A DNA stretch of 64,000 nt from Terana coerulea. Taxonomy: Eukaryota; Basidiomycota; Agaricomycetes; Polyporales; Phanerochaetaceae. The notes beneath the pieces were generated by a model. It had not been told where the DNA came from. It saw nothing but the letters and a program-made list of their open reading frames with translations, and searched no databases. Below are positions 36,871 to 49,300 of the stretch, piece by piece; position 1 is the stretch's first letter, and every line of letters begins with the position of its first letter. The DNA lies in contig JAKOGH010000658.1 of assembly GCA_024811115.1 (NCBI GenBank), positions 1 through 64,000 of the forward strand. Direction: 5' to 3'. Position numbers and translations under genes: made by a program.

Positions 36871-36875
36871 CTTTT

Positions 36876-38391
36876 CGCAAGCCATCCGCCGACATGCATG
36901 ATTTCAGTGTTGATCGTCGAATTGATCGTCGAAGGTTGGTTCGGGAGGTACGGACGTCTGCAAGCCATGAGCACGCCTCATACGATATAAGTACTTGACA
37001 TACCTCAATCTCGCAGCTCTCCCCCTTAACCTTTAGAACTCTGCTGCGATATTGTCCCGACCTCGTCCCAACCTGACAACCTGATACCGCGTAGCTATTC
37101 ACGAGGAACGCGTGGGTGAGAATACACCAAGTCATGGGCATGAGACAGCTCACCGGCTGTGTATTGTATGCAGGTATAGTCTGAGAGGGAAAGGTTGGCT
37201 ACCTAGCGAGGCGAACAGAACGAGGGTGAGGAGGTCGATGGCTTGGCTCGGAAGCGCAGTGTGCGAGCGGTGACTACCAGCCTGGCAGAAGTTGGCATTG
37301 TGCACGTCGCTCTATGGCACAGCCGCCAAACGCAGAGAGATATCGCAGGTAACGGCAGGGGAGGGGGAGAGGGCAGAGAAAAGGTATGCAGAAGCTCATG
37401 GTGCAAACGCGTCGACACGTGGATAAGTCAAGGTTAGGGTTTGCCAAACAGACGCTTAATTGGCGCTTAATTGGCGCTTACTATTTCTGCTATCATTTTT
37501 TGTTGTTCTCTCAACCCCACGTCGCAGCTCACTACCATCCCCTCGTGCTGCACCAGGTCAAGAAAGCAAGTACTGGAGACTTTTCACCTTGACAGGCTGG
37601 TCATTGATGTGGCTCGACTCCGCTACCACACGCGGTTGAATCGCTGTCCGTAGGACCGTGTAGAAAGCAATACCTACAGGTTATGGGTCCTCAAACTCAA
37701 GGCCTCAAACTCGGAGGCCGAAGCGGGTTCGCACATCGGCTTTCTGCTCTCCGAGTCGGGTGTCTGTAGCAATATTTGAGACGCTCGTCGCCTCCATCAG
37801 CGCACGAAGCTGCGGCGAGGTAAGCACGATGAGTCCACTCTTGTCCTCCTCCAGCGAGCGTTGAACACCCTATGTTTTGCAGTTATTGACGTCTTCATTG
37901 TCTATGCTGCTGTCTGTCTTTGCTGGAAAGACACAGCACCATTTTCTTCCGCGGCAAAATTGTGACCGTTTCCCATACACGCAGCCGCTCCAGGCCAAAA
38001 ACCAGTTCGTTACACACCGACGCCCGTTTCCCGACATTGTCACCTAATTTTCCCTGCACTAGCAGAACAACTCGCCGGCAGGAATGCGATTGTTCCATCG
38101 TTGTGCCCTACTGAAGATAGCGACAAAAAGGCCTTCTGACTGACTCCGACCGTGAAGCGGGCGTTGGCTTCAAGCGTCTGGAGGCAAGCGCCGGTGTGCT
38201 CGGTTGCACGTGAAATCAAATCCCGAGAGCCACCCTGGACGTCGTACCATTAATAGAACGAGTAGCGCATTTAATACCCGGGAAACGACCAGTGGGACTG
38301 CCATCCAACCCTGCTCCCGCTATTGTCTCTTCTTCCACCCCAGCTTCGACCCTCCTCCCCCTAGTTCTCTATCGAAGATTCCGCGCACGCC
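36876..38391. other. Intergenic upstream of the AKR gene
   Basis: No gene recognised. A small tandem of GCTTAATTG units lies at about 37,451-37,478, and one TTAGGG-like word at 37,434. The last few hundred bases are CT-rich before ATG 38,392, as is common in basidiomycete promoters. Confidence 0.4.
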
Positions 38392-39871
38392 ATGGCATTC
38401 GCCCCTGCCCCAGATCCCGCTACACCTCTCGGGCGGTATCGAAGATTGTCGCCACACGCGGGCATTTTCGTCTCACCACTGCAGCTCGGGACAATGAGTC
38501 TGGGATCGAAATGGCCGCGTGTCGGTACGACGGAGAAGGAGGCGGCTTTTAAGTACCTGGACGCGTTCTTCGAGGCTGGCGGGAACTTTATTGACTGTGC
38601 GAACTTCTAGTATGTCTCATTCCTGTACATTCTAGCGCACAACTGACGCGAATATCAGCCAGAATGGAGAAAGCGAAGAGTGGATTGGAGAGTGGATGGA
38701 AGCGAGGGGTAATCGTGATCAGCTCGTCATCGCCACAAAGGTGTGTTAGGAGCTGCAGCTTAGCGTCGGCACATGTTGCTCATTGACGCATTTCAACAGT
38801 ATAGTGGAAACTGGCAAATCGGAAATCCAAACATCAAGACGGCTGCAGGCTTTATCGGCAACAATGTGAAGTCGATGAAGCTGAGCCTCGAGGCCAGCTT
38901 GAAGAAGCTCCGCACGACGTACATCGACATCTTCTATGTGCACTGGTGGGACTGGACGACGTCCGTGGAGGAGGTCATGGACGGCTTGTACAGCCTGGTT
39001 GGACAAGGCAAAATCTTGTACTTGGTGAGTCCACTGTTTCTTTCCTCTGGACGAGTGATTGAACCAACGTGGTAGGGTGCCAGCAATTTACCGGCGTTCA
39101 GGGTCGCGCAAGCCAACCAATACGCTCGCGACCATGGTAGACCGCAGTTCGTTATCTACCAGGGCGAATGGAACGTGCTCAGCCGCGACGTCGAACGCGA
39201 GATCCTGCCGCTCTGTCGCGCAGATGGTACGGTTCCTTTCTGTTTGCCCCATGTATGCAAGCCGCTCACAGCCCTTTAGGCATGGCGTTCGCGCCTTGGA
39301 ACATGTTCGCCGCCGGAAAGCTGCGCACGGACGCTGAGGAAGCAGAGCGCGAGCAGAGTGGAGCCGAAGGGCGTGCGGGATACAGCAACACTTGGAAGCG
39401 CAACGAGCTGGAGCGCAAGGTTTGCGGAGTGCTCGAGCAGGTTGCAGCTGACGTGGGAGCCACGAACATTCGCAGTGGTGCGTACCCTGCGCAACTGCTG
39501 TCTCATGCAACCTCGCTGAAACTAACTCGTCGTAGTCCTTATTGCCTATCATTTGCATAAGCAACCTTACGTCTTTCCCATTCTCGGCGGCAACAAGACC
39601 GCGCACCTCCACTCCAACATTGACGGGCTGACTGTCTCACTCACTGCCGAGCAGATTCAACAAATTGAGAGTGCCATACCATTTGACATTGGCTATCCTC
39701 TGAAGTATACGGTAAGCTTTGCCTTTGCTCAGACATGGAAGGTCGTGTTGGGCTGATCTCGCCGGCGAATTTTAGGGAGATGGATCGGTGCCTAACCACA
39801 ACAATCGTGCCGCTATCTACTGCGAGGTCGAGCCCTTCCCGGCTCCTATCCCTGCTGCTCCGAAACAGTAG
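38392..39871 (+). CDS. Aldo-keto reductase, aryl-alcohol dehydrogenase (NADP+) type
   Basis: Intact AKR that should interconvert aromatic (or other) aldehydes and alcohols with NADP(H). ATG 38,392 gives [20 protein letters not shown] and [12 protein letters not shown]. The catalytic tetrad is visible: Asp and Tyr in NFIDCANFY (Tyr completed across the intron at 38,612-38,659), Lys in VIATK and His in FYVHWWDW. Further landmarks are [46 protein letters not shown] and the tail [16 protein letters not shown], with TAG at 39,869-39,871. Six short introns all restore frame. AAD-type AKRs in white-rot fungi recycle aryl aldehydes made by aryl-alcohol oxidase, so the nearby secreted GMC2 is a natural partner, though that link is inference. 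It converges with the acyltransferase gene. Confidence 0.93.
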
Positions 39872-40278
39872 ACACGTTCTTGTCAAATGTACCAAATATC
39901 ACGAATGTAAACTATCCGACTCTGTCACGATCTACGTCTGTGGTTGTCCGTATCGCATATTGGCTTTCCAACATTGTTGACCAAATGACCGGCTGCAAGC
40001 AAACGGTAACAGCTCTGTACTGTCCTTTCACACTCCTCTCCGAGTCTTTCAGCTGCCAGGCTACACACCTATAGGTTGGACTATTGACTGGGAAAGCCGT
40101 GAAGGGTATTCATCAAATGGAGGACAGTAACAACGTGCATTCAATTGTGCAGAGTGTTTTACACCTGTACGACTCTGGTCTACTTTTGTTTAGCTGATTA
40201 CGAGCCGGCAAGACGTATACTTGGTACCATCCTCCAAAAGAAGAGTCAAATTTCGCTGCAAACTGGGCATGAGTAGCA
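39872..40278. other. Convergent intergenic spacer
   Basis: About 400 bp between two convergent genes. It should hold both 3' untranslated regions. No repeat or hairpin stands out. Confidence 0.4.
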
Positions 40279-41930
40279 CTAATTATTGTCAAGAATGTGC
40301 ATGACGTTCGCAGTGATGTCGTTGAGCACGGCGTCCAGGTAAGCCTGGTCATAAACGTCCGTAGCCTGCGTTCCTCAGTTGTAGTACCCTGCAACAGTAC
40401 GAGTTTCGGACGACTCACATTGATTTGAAAGTGTAGGCGATCGTCCCAGCTCCACGCATGCATCGACCTGATACACATTGTCAGTACACACACCGTGTAC
40501 ATAGGAACGGGGAGCTTACGGCCGCCGCAGACTCGTCCAACGGTTGCCGAACTTGATACCCAAGACTTCCACAACCGACTCGCCGCTTTCCGCAGGCCAG
40601 AACCGCTGGACTTGCTGATCGACCGCCCCGAGGTTCGTCATGATCGGGGCGTGCGGGCTGCGCTGGATAGAGTACGCCGGTCGGTCGATGACATCCGCGA
40701 ACACCAGGTTCGGCTTGGCGATCCACGCTTGGTACTGCGCGCGGATAGTGGCCATGAGCCCGATCAGCCAGTGGCGGGGGTTGAGTCTGGCGGAAGGGTG
40801 TCGAGCCGCGCCACGACGGGGACGAAGGTGAGATGGGAGGTGATGTACTTCGCCTCGTCGTGATCGGGTGGGAAGTATCGCTCCAATGATATTCTAAAGC
40901 CAACACAATGAGCACAAGTAAAGGTGAAGTGTTTGTAGACGACGTACGCGCTCAAGTCCAGCGTGACATGTGCCTCTCGAGCAGGAATAGTGCGACCTGG
41001 TAGGGCGGCAAGAACGACTGCTGCCTCGCACAAGTAGCCGACGGAGAATCCAAGGGCTTTGAGCCGAGCGCGCACCGCGAGGAAGTGCTTTGGTCTAGAA
41101 TACGGTGCACTCGCACGGGACGTCCCGAATTCTGGATATGATTCCTCTGCGGGGAAACCCAAGGCTTTCCTGAAGTACAGTGAGCATTCAGTACGAGTGC
41201 GTGCGATACGAAAAGTAAGGAAGTCTGCACGCACGCTTGACATTTTCAGGTGCTCGGGCACGTCGAGCTCGCGCAGGTCTGGCTGGTAATCCCGTGGCTT
41301 ACCCATGATAGTCGGAATGTCTGCAGGAAGGCTGGCAATTTCGGTCCCGAAGGTCGCGTCCGCTAGAGGCGGCAGGTATCTCTGCTTAGAGAGCTCGTCG
41401 AGGATGCAGCAAAATATACTCCAAGTCGGGCGTGCGTCCAGGATAGCATGGGTGCCATGAACGTAGAAGGAATGCGATCCGTCTTGACGCAGAAGCAGGT
41501 GGAATCCACAGTACTGCCTGATGCCAGGGACGGGCTCGTACGGAAGACGCGTTTGATTGGTTTGAGTGATGAATTCCTCATCCGTCGGAGCTGGATTGTG
41601 AACTGTGAGGGAGCCTTTTGCCCAGGCGGAGCCGTCCGCATGATTTGCAAGGGGTCTGTACACCCAGCGCCAGCCGGCGGGGTTCTCAGGACTGGTTTCC
41701 ATGTCGGCAGCGATGAGTGGCGTGAAGAGCCTGCGGTCAACGGTCAGCGCTTACCACGTCACTATGACGCTAACTGAGCGTACCGAAGATGAATGAGGGC
41801 ATCCAAGATAGCCTCCTTAACGTCGAGTATGGTAGTCTTGAACGTGAAGCCAATACACACATCGCCTTGACTGTTCCAGAGATCTGAGTCAGCAGCGAGG
41901 AGTGAATCGCGTCATGGACTGCGTACCCAT
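40279..41930 (-). CDS. CAT-like / condensation-fold acyltransferase
   Basis: Acyl-CoA-dependent O-acyltransferase of the chloramphenicol-acetyltransferase/condensation fold, transferring an acyl group to an alcohol. The active-site HxxxD appears as HGTHAILDARP near 41,440. The middle exon 41,702-40,790 reads METSPENPAGWRWVY to SHLTFVPVVARLD. The next block MATIRAQYQAWIAKPNLVFA, then SPHAPIMTNLGAVDQ, runs to 40,516. Final spliced exons give HAWSWDDRLHFQIN and DITANVMHILDNN, with stop TAG 40,279-40,281. One frame break near 40,780 lies in a CCCCC run (one C short), so it is a possible base-calling loss. The N-terminus is unclear: the frame from about 41,883 (NSQGDVCIGFTFKT) needs an upstream exon; 41,930 is only a candidate start. 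It resembles fungal alcohol/trichothecene-type acetyltransferases in layout, but the substrate is unknown. Confidence 0.75.
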
Positions 41931-42295
41931 CGTCGTGCGTTCTCATCGCAGCCATGCGAGCTTCAGAGCAAACAAGAGGTCTATACTGAGCTTGTTAATT
42001 TGATGTGCACGCTTGGATATCAAAATTCGCCATCAACGAACCTCACGTAATACCCCAAGTCCGTCTGAGTCCATCCAGCGGGTACAAGGGCAATAGCGCA
42101 CGCCATCTGTAGGTCTACAGGTCGAGGGGAAGCTATGGGACGATTGGACCCCGAGATCATCTGTGCGCGGACGTTTTCGTTCAGTATATATGGTACTCAG
42201 GGTTCTTCTATCACGAACTTGCCAACGAACATGATCTTGTCACATGCACGTTCTACTCGTCACTTACGGCTTGTTGTGCCGAGAGTCAAATGATT

Positions 42296-42681
42296 CTGTA
42301 TGGGTACAGGGAAAGATACATGAGTACCGCAGAGTGCTCATCCAGACTATGTAGGGCTATATGCCTACATGTAGTGCGGCGTGGATTTCTCATTTCCCTC
42401 TGTGCGGAGGGGTTTATCGAGTCTCGGGTTTAAACCCGGCTCTGGGCGGGGGTTTTTCTCGAGAGCATCGGTTTTCGGGCCAGAGTGCCGCCGGAGACGG
42501 CCCTTCCTGTCCGTAAGGGGGAAGAAAAGGGCACCTATCCCAGGGGGTGCCCCGGCGAGTTGACACCACGGACACACGGATTCACACTCAACGGACCCAG
42601 TAGATACAGATCTATTAGCACCGGAGCTCATGCGGTTCGTCCCGCGCTTCGTTAACAATACCAGATTTCAAAAAAAAAAAA
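42296..42681 (+). mobile_element. Poly(A) retroposon (SINE-like or 5'-truncated LINE) with 14-bp target duplication
   Basis: A 386-bp insert ends in 13 A residues. It is flanked by AGAGTCAAATGATT at 42,282-42,295 and again at 42,682-42,695, a perfect 14-bp duplication typical of target-primed reverse transcription. The interior is GC-rich with no convincing protein. A B-box-like word (GGTTCGTCCC) lies near 42,632 and a hairpin (ATGTAGG with CCTACAT) near 42,350. It could be a SINE, the 3' end of a LINE or a retrocopied RNA; sequence alone cannot decide. Confidence 0.8.
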
Positions 42682-42695
42682 AGAGTCAAATGATT

Positions 42696-44571
42696 GCTGT
42701 TCACTTCGGATGTCCATCGGTGAGCAGTCGCGTATTATGCCTGCGCCTCATAGCTCACACTGGCAAGCAGCCGGCTACTCTTCATGGCTGGTACGACGAG
42801 CCGCGCTGCTTGGTGCACGCTCCCAATGTGTCGCGCCATGCCAGTGGGTATATATGCTCAAGTCAGATGTTGCGCTAATTAGCAGTAGAGCAATGCTCAT
42901 GTTTCGCTGCACTTTGGCTGTCTACATAGCGGCCGCATCAGCTGAAGGCACAGATGCGCAGAAAGCGGACGCACGTAGGCGACAATATATATTGTATCCA
43001 TGACCCATCTCTGCCTTCCTCTGCAAGATAACCGGTCGGTGCGGGTAGCCTAGGAGAACCATTCAAGGTTCTATAGCAGCTATGAGTCGGAAGTGGAGTG
43101 CGATTCAGGAATGGTGAACGCAAGGTAACCGTCGAATGCGAGCCAGAGTCAGCATTTCAACTCATTTTAGTTTGTTTGAACGGGCGTCGGGCGCTTTGGC
43201 ATTTGATTGACTTCCAAATCCGGCTCTACGGCAATGCGCGAATCCTTCCCACGGTCAAGATTTTGCCCTGCCCTCGCTCTGCCCATCCCGTAGTCTCGTT
43301 CCCATCCGCTCTGAACTCCGAAAGCACAAGGCTTTCGGCCAGTGAGTCGGACATCGAAAAAGCGATGTTCACTGGCTCGTTAGAGCGTCTGGTGAGTTTG
43401 GATCATCCGGGTGTGGATCGCTCGCACGTGACGGCTCTCTGGCTTGCTCTCGCTGTCGACAACGACCGTTCCTTGCCCTTTCCTCCCCTGCTAGACTCGG
43501 TTCATGTTCTCCCAGCCTCCCGCGCCCATTACATTTTTCTCTCAGCCTATTTTCTACATGCTGAGCCCGAATAGCGCTTCACAAGCGGACGGCAATTTTG
43601 CCGAGCCAGCTACACTGGGTGAGTTAGTGTGAAGGCTTCTCGAGTGCAGCGCATGAGTAGGGCATTATGAGAGGGAAGGGGACGCTATGAGATACCAATG
43701 GGTACTCCTCCACGGTGCGTCTTCTTTGCTTGAGCCTATTAATTTTTGTGCACCTAGAGCCTTTTCATGTAGCTTTGTCTGTGGTGATTCCAACCCCTGC
43801 AACTATCAAGTTAGCTGTGAACAGGCCTTATACACCCTGAGAAGCCCATTCTGCGCAGTCTTCGCACCTTATTCTTGTCGGCTGCATGTGTAGCAGCCCA
43901 TTATGTTTTCTCTTACACTCTAACTTGTTTTTGGCCGCTGGCAGGCTTCTAGTTGGGTCCTTGTCCCATCTTATATTCAATACTTGAAGCCTCCACATGT
44001 GTGTGACTTTTTAACCCAAGATAACAATATATAAATGAGACTACGCGCATACAAAGAGCTCCAAGTGTTGAGTGACAAGCGAGAGCAGCAACTGTGAAGC
44101 GAGCAGGCGCGGTCACGTGCGAGCGATCTACACCGGACGGTTCAAAGTGACCAGACGTTCTGTTACATTACCGTGCATCGACTTTTCGATCTCCGCACGG
44201 CAGGTCCTGTAGGGCCAATGTCATAGATACGGCTGGGAACGAGACTACCCATCCCGTAGTTTGCCCTCATCGGACTGGCTCAGCGTCACTATGTGAGCTC
44301 ATGGTTTCCCTTCATGAGAGCAGTCGCTACTAGCTACCACTCATTTTTAGATGGGCGTTCGCCCATACACTCATCAGTGATCTTTTTCCGGCAGTGGCGT
44401 ATGCTATAACGAGGCCCACGCGACTCGCTGCTGCAAATAGTCTGACATCAATATTGTTGTCAGTGGGTATCTTCCACTCAAATATAAATAACTATGCTCT
44501 ATGAAGCGGCTGCAAATTGCCAAGCCACATCCTCTCCCTTCCGCCCTTGCTGGCAATACAGCTTTGCTGAC
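42696..44571. other. Intergenic, no gene supported
   Basis: A 158-codon plus frame at 43,098-43,574 has no recognisable domain or introns. The remainder has no repeats or RNA genes that I can see. Confidence 0.4.
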
Positions 44572-45115
44572 ATGTCTCTACCCATTGGTTTAGGTGTCAT
44601 CGGCCTTTCAGTTTCTGGAGGCTGGGGTGCTGTCCTACTTTCTCCTGTTCTCCCTCCTTCTCCTCTCGCGTCAAACTACAAGCTAGTTACGTTGTGCACC
44701 ACATCCCCGGAGTCTGCCAAGGCCACGGTGACGAAGTATTCTTCTACCCTGGGCTATATGGTGACGGCTTATCACGGTCAAGCTGGATACCGCGACATTA
44801 CCCATGACCCGGAAGTGGTCATGATAATCGTGGTTGTACGCGTCAGCGCTCACAAGGACGCCCTTCTTCCCGCTCTTGAAGCCGGCAAGGCCGTTTTCGC
44901 TGAATGGCCACTTGGACAAAACGCTCAGGAAACTAAAGAGCTCGCAGATTTATTGGAAGGGAAGAGGTTGAGGGCGTCATTCAGCCTCCTTCCCGGCGCT
45001 CCCTGCGAGTTGCTCTCAACTGTACGGACTCCGGCCCGCTTGGACCGAACTCTCGGACGCAACTCTCAGTTCTGGGAGAGGTTCACGTCGGGCGTTCACG
45101 CCTCCCAGCCGGAAA
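44572..45115 (+). pseudogene. Gal80/Gfo-Idh-MocA-like dehydrogenase, 5' part, interrupted by transposons
   Basis: ATG 44,572 opens MSLPIGLGVIGLSVSGGWGA, the NAD(P)-binding Rossmann start of Gal80-like Gfo/Idh/MocA oxidoreductases of Agaricomycetes. LATER residues KLVTLCTTSPESAKATVTKY, AYHGQAGYRDITHDPEV and the characteristic EWPLG near 44,903-44,917 fit the family. After about 44,960 the frame drifts. At 45,116 the gene is cut by an LTR with GGAAA target duplication. A further C-terminal part of the same family lies at 61,460-61,860, about 16.4 kb away. Enzyme members act on sugars or related polyols, while Gal80 itself is a regulator. This locus cannot make a full protein. Confidence 0.75.
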
Positions 45116-46337
45116 TATTCGAGGCATACGAGTAAATGAAGGGGTGGATTCAACAACAACGAGATGGATGTAGCGTACAGCCGGATGTGTCTACGGGAAT
45201 AAGGTTTGTGCCACCGGCATCATCCCGGGCTTGGTGGTGAGACGCCCAAACACCAAATTCCAACATGCCCACTTGGTGAGCACAACATAGAAAGGACAAA
45301 ACAGATGACGAATGAAGGGAAGCGCACAATGCGCCCGCTGGGGCGGGCGGCCAGGGCAAGTGAAAATGCAAAACGGAAACATACGAGAAAATGCGAAATT
45401 GTCCAGTACAATCCAGCAAAAACCAACCCTCGAACCTGAACCTTCCAAGATCCAACAATTGTACTTGCTGCGCTTTCCTGACCTCCTGGATACAATGCCA
45501 ATGTTATGGCAATGACGATGTGCTGGCAGTATAGCAAATGAGATATACAATGTGCTGGCAGTACAGCCGGACAGAATATACGATCTGTTCAGAAGAGAGT
45601 GACATACTCATCTCCAACAGCAGTGACGTTGGCAAAAGATTCCCTACTGATGTAGCAAGGGGAGCAGGGGTGGTGCAGTACTGAGCAATGTGTCCAGGCT
45701 TGCTATAATGGTAGTAGCCATCAGACAGAGTCAAGGCAGTAGCAGCAGTAGCACAATGAAGCGTGCTGCCAGCCTTTGCAACGAGAGCAACAGCCTCGAC
45801 AAACTGGTTGAGTTGCTCTTCAGCCTCAACAAGGCTTGCAGTGATGTTTGGGATTGTGAGAGTCATAGATGTATAACAAAAATATGCACTGATATCAAAG
45901 TTTGCAAGGGTCCGGCTCGCAAGGCGGATGCGTGTGAGGCTAATAAACAGACAGTCAGTCTGAAGCTCGGAGTAAGGGAAAGTCTCTGGTATGTATTCAC
46001 CTAACAAACAGACAGTTAGTCCGAACTACAGTGGTATGTGAGTATATGATGTATCTGTGAGAACGAAGGGCTACGCACACTCAGAGTAAGGGAAAGTCTC
46101 TGAGGGTGCTCGAACGGAAAGAGTGGGTATATAAGAGAGTGATTGGTTGCTAGTAGCGAGCCTAGAAATTAAGGGACAGGGACAGAGAACAAGTCAGAAG
46201 GGTAAACGAAACAAGTCTGTACTAGAAAATCAATAGACCTTGTGGCGCTGATGTGCTGATACACCAGGGCGTCTATGCGCAACATGCACATGCATGCTTG
46301 TGCGCCCGCACTCAGTTTCCAACTTCGACACTCTCCT

Positions 46338-49300
46338 TCAAGCCTTTTTGAGGCCTAAGGCAGAAGTGAAGTCCTTGGCCTTCATTGAAGGGAGCGCCTT
46401 AGTAAGGGTATCAGCAACTATATTGTCGGTAGGGTAGTAGACGACAATGAGGTTCTTGTGGTCGATATGGTAGCAAATAAAATGAAAACGAATGTCGATA
46501 TGTTTAGTGCAAGAGTGGAAGCGGTTGTTTTTGGCTAGGGCGATGGTGCTTTGGTTGTTTGAGTAGAGCGTTGTTGCGTTGGAGAGCATGAGCCAGACCT
46601 CAGTGGAGTAGCTGTGAAGCCAGAGCGCCTCCTTCACAGCATGTGCAAGAGCGACATACTTGGCCTCAGAAGTCAACTGTGCCACAATTTCCTGCCATTT
46701 TAACGACTAGGAAACGGCACCGCCGATGAGGAAAGCATAGCCCGAGATAGCCTGATGTCCTTCGGTACTCATACCGTTAGCATTAGAGTAGCCAACTAAG
46801 GGCTCGCTGCTATCGCCTCCAAGGGTAACAGCAAAGTCACGCGTGCCCTTGAGGTACGCATAAACACAACGGAGCTGGTTCCAGTGGTGCATACCCGGGT
46901 TCTCTGAGTAGCGCGCAAGCTGAGAGACAGCGTACAAGATGTCAAGTCGAGTAGTGACTGCAGCATACATGAGAGCACCAAGTGCTTGATGATAGGGCTT
47001 ATAACGCATGGCAGCAACCTCCTCCGGAGTAGACGCACAGTCATCCTTGGACAACTGCACATGCGGGTCCATCGGAATAGTGAAGCGGCTTGATGTTCTC
47101 GAAACCGTACCGACTAATGATCTGGTCGATGTCAGCACGTTAAGAGAACGAAATCGTATGCTTCTCCAGGTCACAAGTGATGGCCATACCAAGCAGCCAG
47201 CAAAGATTCTCGAGTGGCGTCAGCCTGGATGTGCGAAGTCGATCTTGTTGCTCATGTGCTAGAGAATCTTTGCCTCTGGAGCAATGAGAGTGAGGTCGTC
47301 AACGTGGGCAGAGATAATGGTGATATGCCCGCCAGGAAGGTGCCGAAAGAATACGGCATGATCGTGCTCAGAGTGAGTAAGACCACAGCCGGTTATAATC
47401 CCACAAAGGGCCAAAGCTCAGCGTCGGCCTGCCTGCTTCAGCCCATGGAGCGCAACCTTGAGACGAAGGACTTGACCAGGCAGTCACAGCCGGCGGCAGA
47501 CGCATGTAGATAATCTCGTCAGGCTTCAGTTGCCCATAGAGGAAAGCCAATCAGATGTCTTTTTGGTCCAAGAAATAACTGAGTCGAGCGGCCAGAGCTG
47601 CGTTCGCACGCTGCGAAGGCATCTTCGCCACTGGAGCAAAGGTATCATCTGAGAAGAAGTTGATTCCCTCGACTTGAGTGAATCCTTGTGCAATGAGACG
47701 TGTCGCGGGAGGCTGAGATAGCGCTCAGTGCATTGAGCTTCACCTTGTAGACCCAGCAAGAGCCAATGACATTTGCGCCATCAGGAGGATCAGCATACTC
47801 CCAGGAATTGTGAGACAGGAGTCGAGAGACCTCGTTGTCCATAGTGTCCTGTCACTGAGGTGCGTACTGATCACAAAGAGCTTCCTAGTGTGTTTGGGGA
47901 TTGAGACCTAGCATCTCAGAGTGAGCTGCTTTAAAGTTCGCCTCCAGGACGTGAACATCCTCATTGACTTCATTGCCAGAGATCGCCGTACCACCTTGCA
48001 GAGTGCGAATTCTTGCTGAGCGGCAAAGGAGTGGGAAAGGGTCAAAGGATTTAGGGCGAAGGCTGAGGGTGTCATCGTTGTCAGAGTTCTGCTCCATGAC
48101 TGAAATGTCGTTGCGTGCATTGTCCGGGAAATCATCAAGACTGTAATCCTCCTCCTTAAGGAGTGGAACCTCCTAAAATGAGAAGGTGACATCGCGCTCG
48201 ACTGAGATCTTGCGCTTAGACGGCCAGTAGACGCAATAGCCATTTGACATCGAATCGAAGCCAAGCCAACGGCACTCGACTGCACGCGCATCGATCTTGC
48301 TTGCGTCCTTGAGCTTGATGAAAAGATTGACCCAAAGGGATGCACGTCGGACAGGTTGGGCTTCTTTCCAAAGCGGCGCTCAAAGGGCATAGTGAAATTG
48401 ATCCCAGAATGGGGAGTACAATTGAAAAGCCAGACGGCATGCTGCATAGCCTCGCCCCAAAGTGTGCGAGGCAAGCCTGACAAGATGAGGAGGAGTGCGG
48501 ACAATGTTCAGGATTGTACCGTGAGTTCGCTTGGTGGAGCTATTGTGCTGAGGCGTGTCGTGCACCGTAAGCCACTGGATTGTACCCTGATGTGTGAGAT
48601 GGTCAAGGAAGTCGGTCCCAGTAAACTCGCCACCCCGGTCCGACTGGACAGCCTTGATCTTCATGCCATGCTGCGTGTAAAGACGGGCCTCGTAGCCAAT
48701 GTACTTTCGCGAAGGCTTCATCTTTGGTGCAAAGTAAAGGCTGCTCGAGCCAGAGCGTGGCGTCGTCGAGCATGGTGAGCGAGTACTGGCAGTGGCTAGT
48801 CATCTGAACAGGGGCAGGGCCCCAGACATCCATGTAGATGCGGTCGCCAAAGTTCGCAGTGCGGAGAGGACCAATATGAAGCGACAGGCTTGCGCACTGC
48901 CTTAGCACGCATGCAGACAGTACACTCCCCTTCAAGCTGCTGCTCAGAATTGACCTTGATACCCACAAAGGAGCCCGCTTTGATCATCTTTCGCAAATAT
49001 GCGAAAAAGGCATGCCCAAGACGCTGGTGCAGCTCCATAAGCAAAACCTATGGTAAGACAGCTGCAGAGTTTGCCTCATTGTGATAGACGCGGTAGAGGC
49101 CTCGGACCTTCAGGATTGAACAGATCACCGCATCGGAATGTTGAGTGACTTGACAGTGGCCGTCACCAATATGCATGATAAGACCAGCATCGTCAAAACG
49201 ACCAAGAGAGATGAGGGTGGCACACATGTCAGAGCGTACAGTATGTCCTTGAGAAGGATCTCAACAAAGTCATTGCCCTTCGGAGCTACGATCTTCATGT

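Noticed and set aside
36437..37153. 238-codon minus-strand open frame
   Set aside because: It spans the LTR and flank of the TRIM-like element; no domain and no sign of selection.
43098..43574. 158-codon plus-strand open frame
   Set aside because: No domain, no introns and no homologous copy in the window.
45204..45550. Minus-strand frames just inside element 2
   Set aside because: They overlap the LTR and non-coding 3' part of the element; no retroelement domain.
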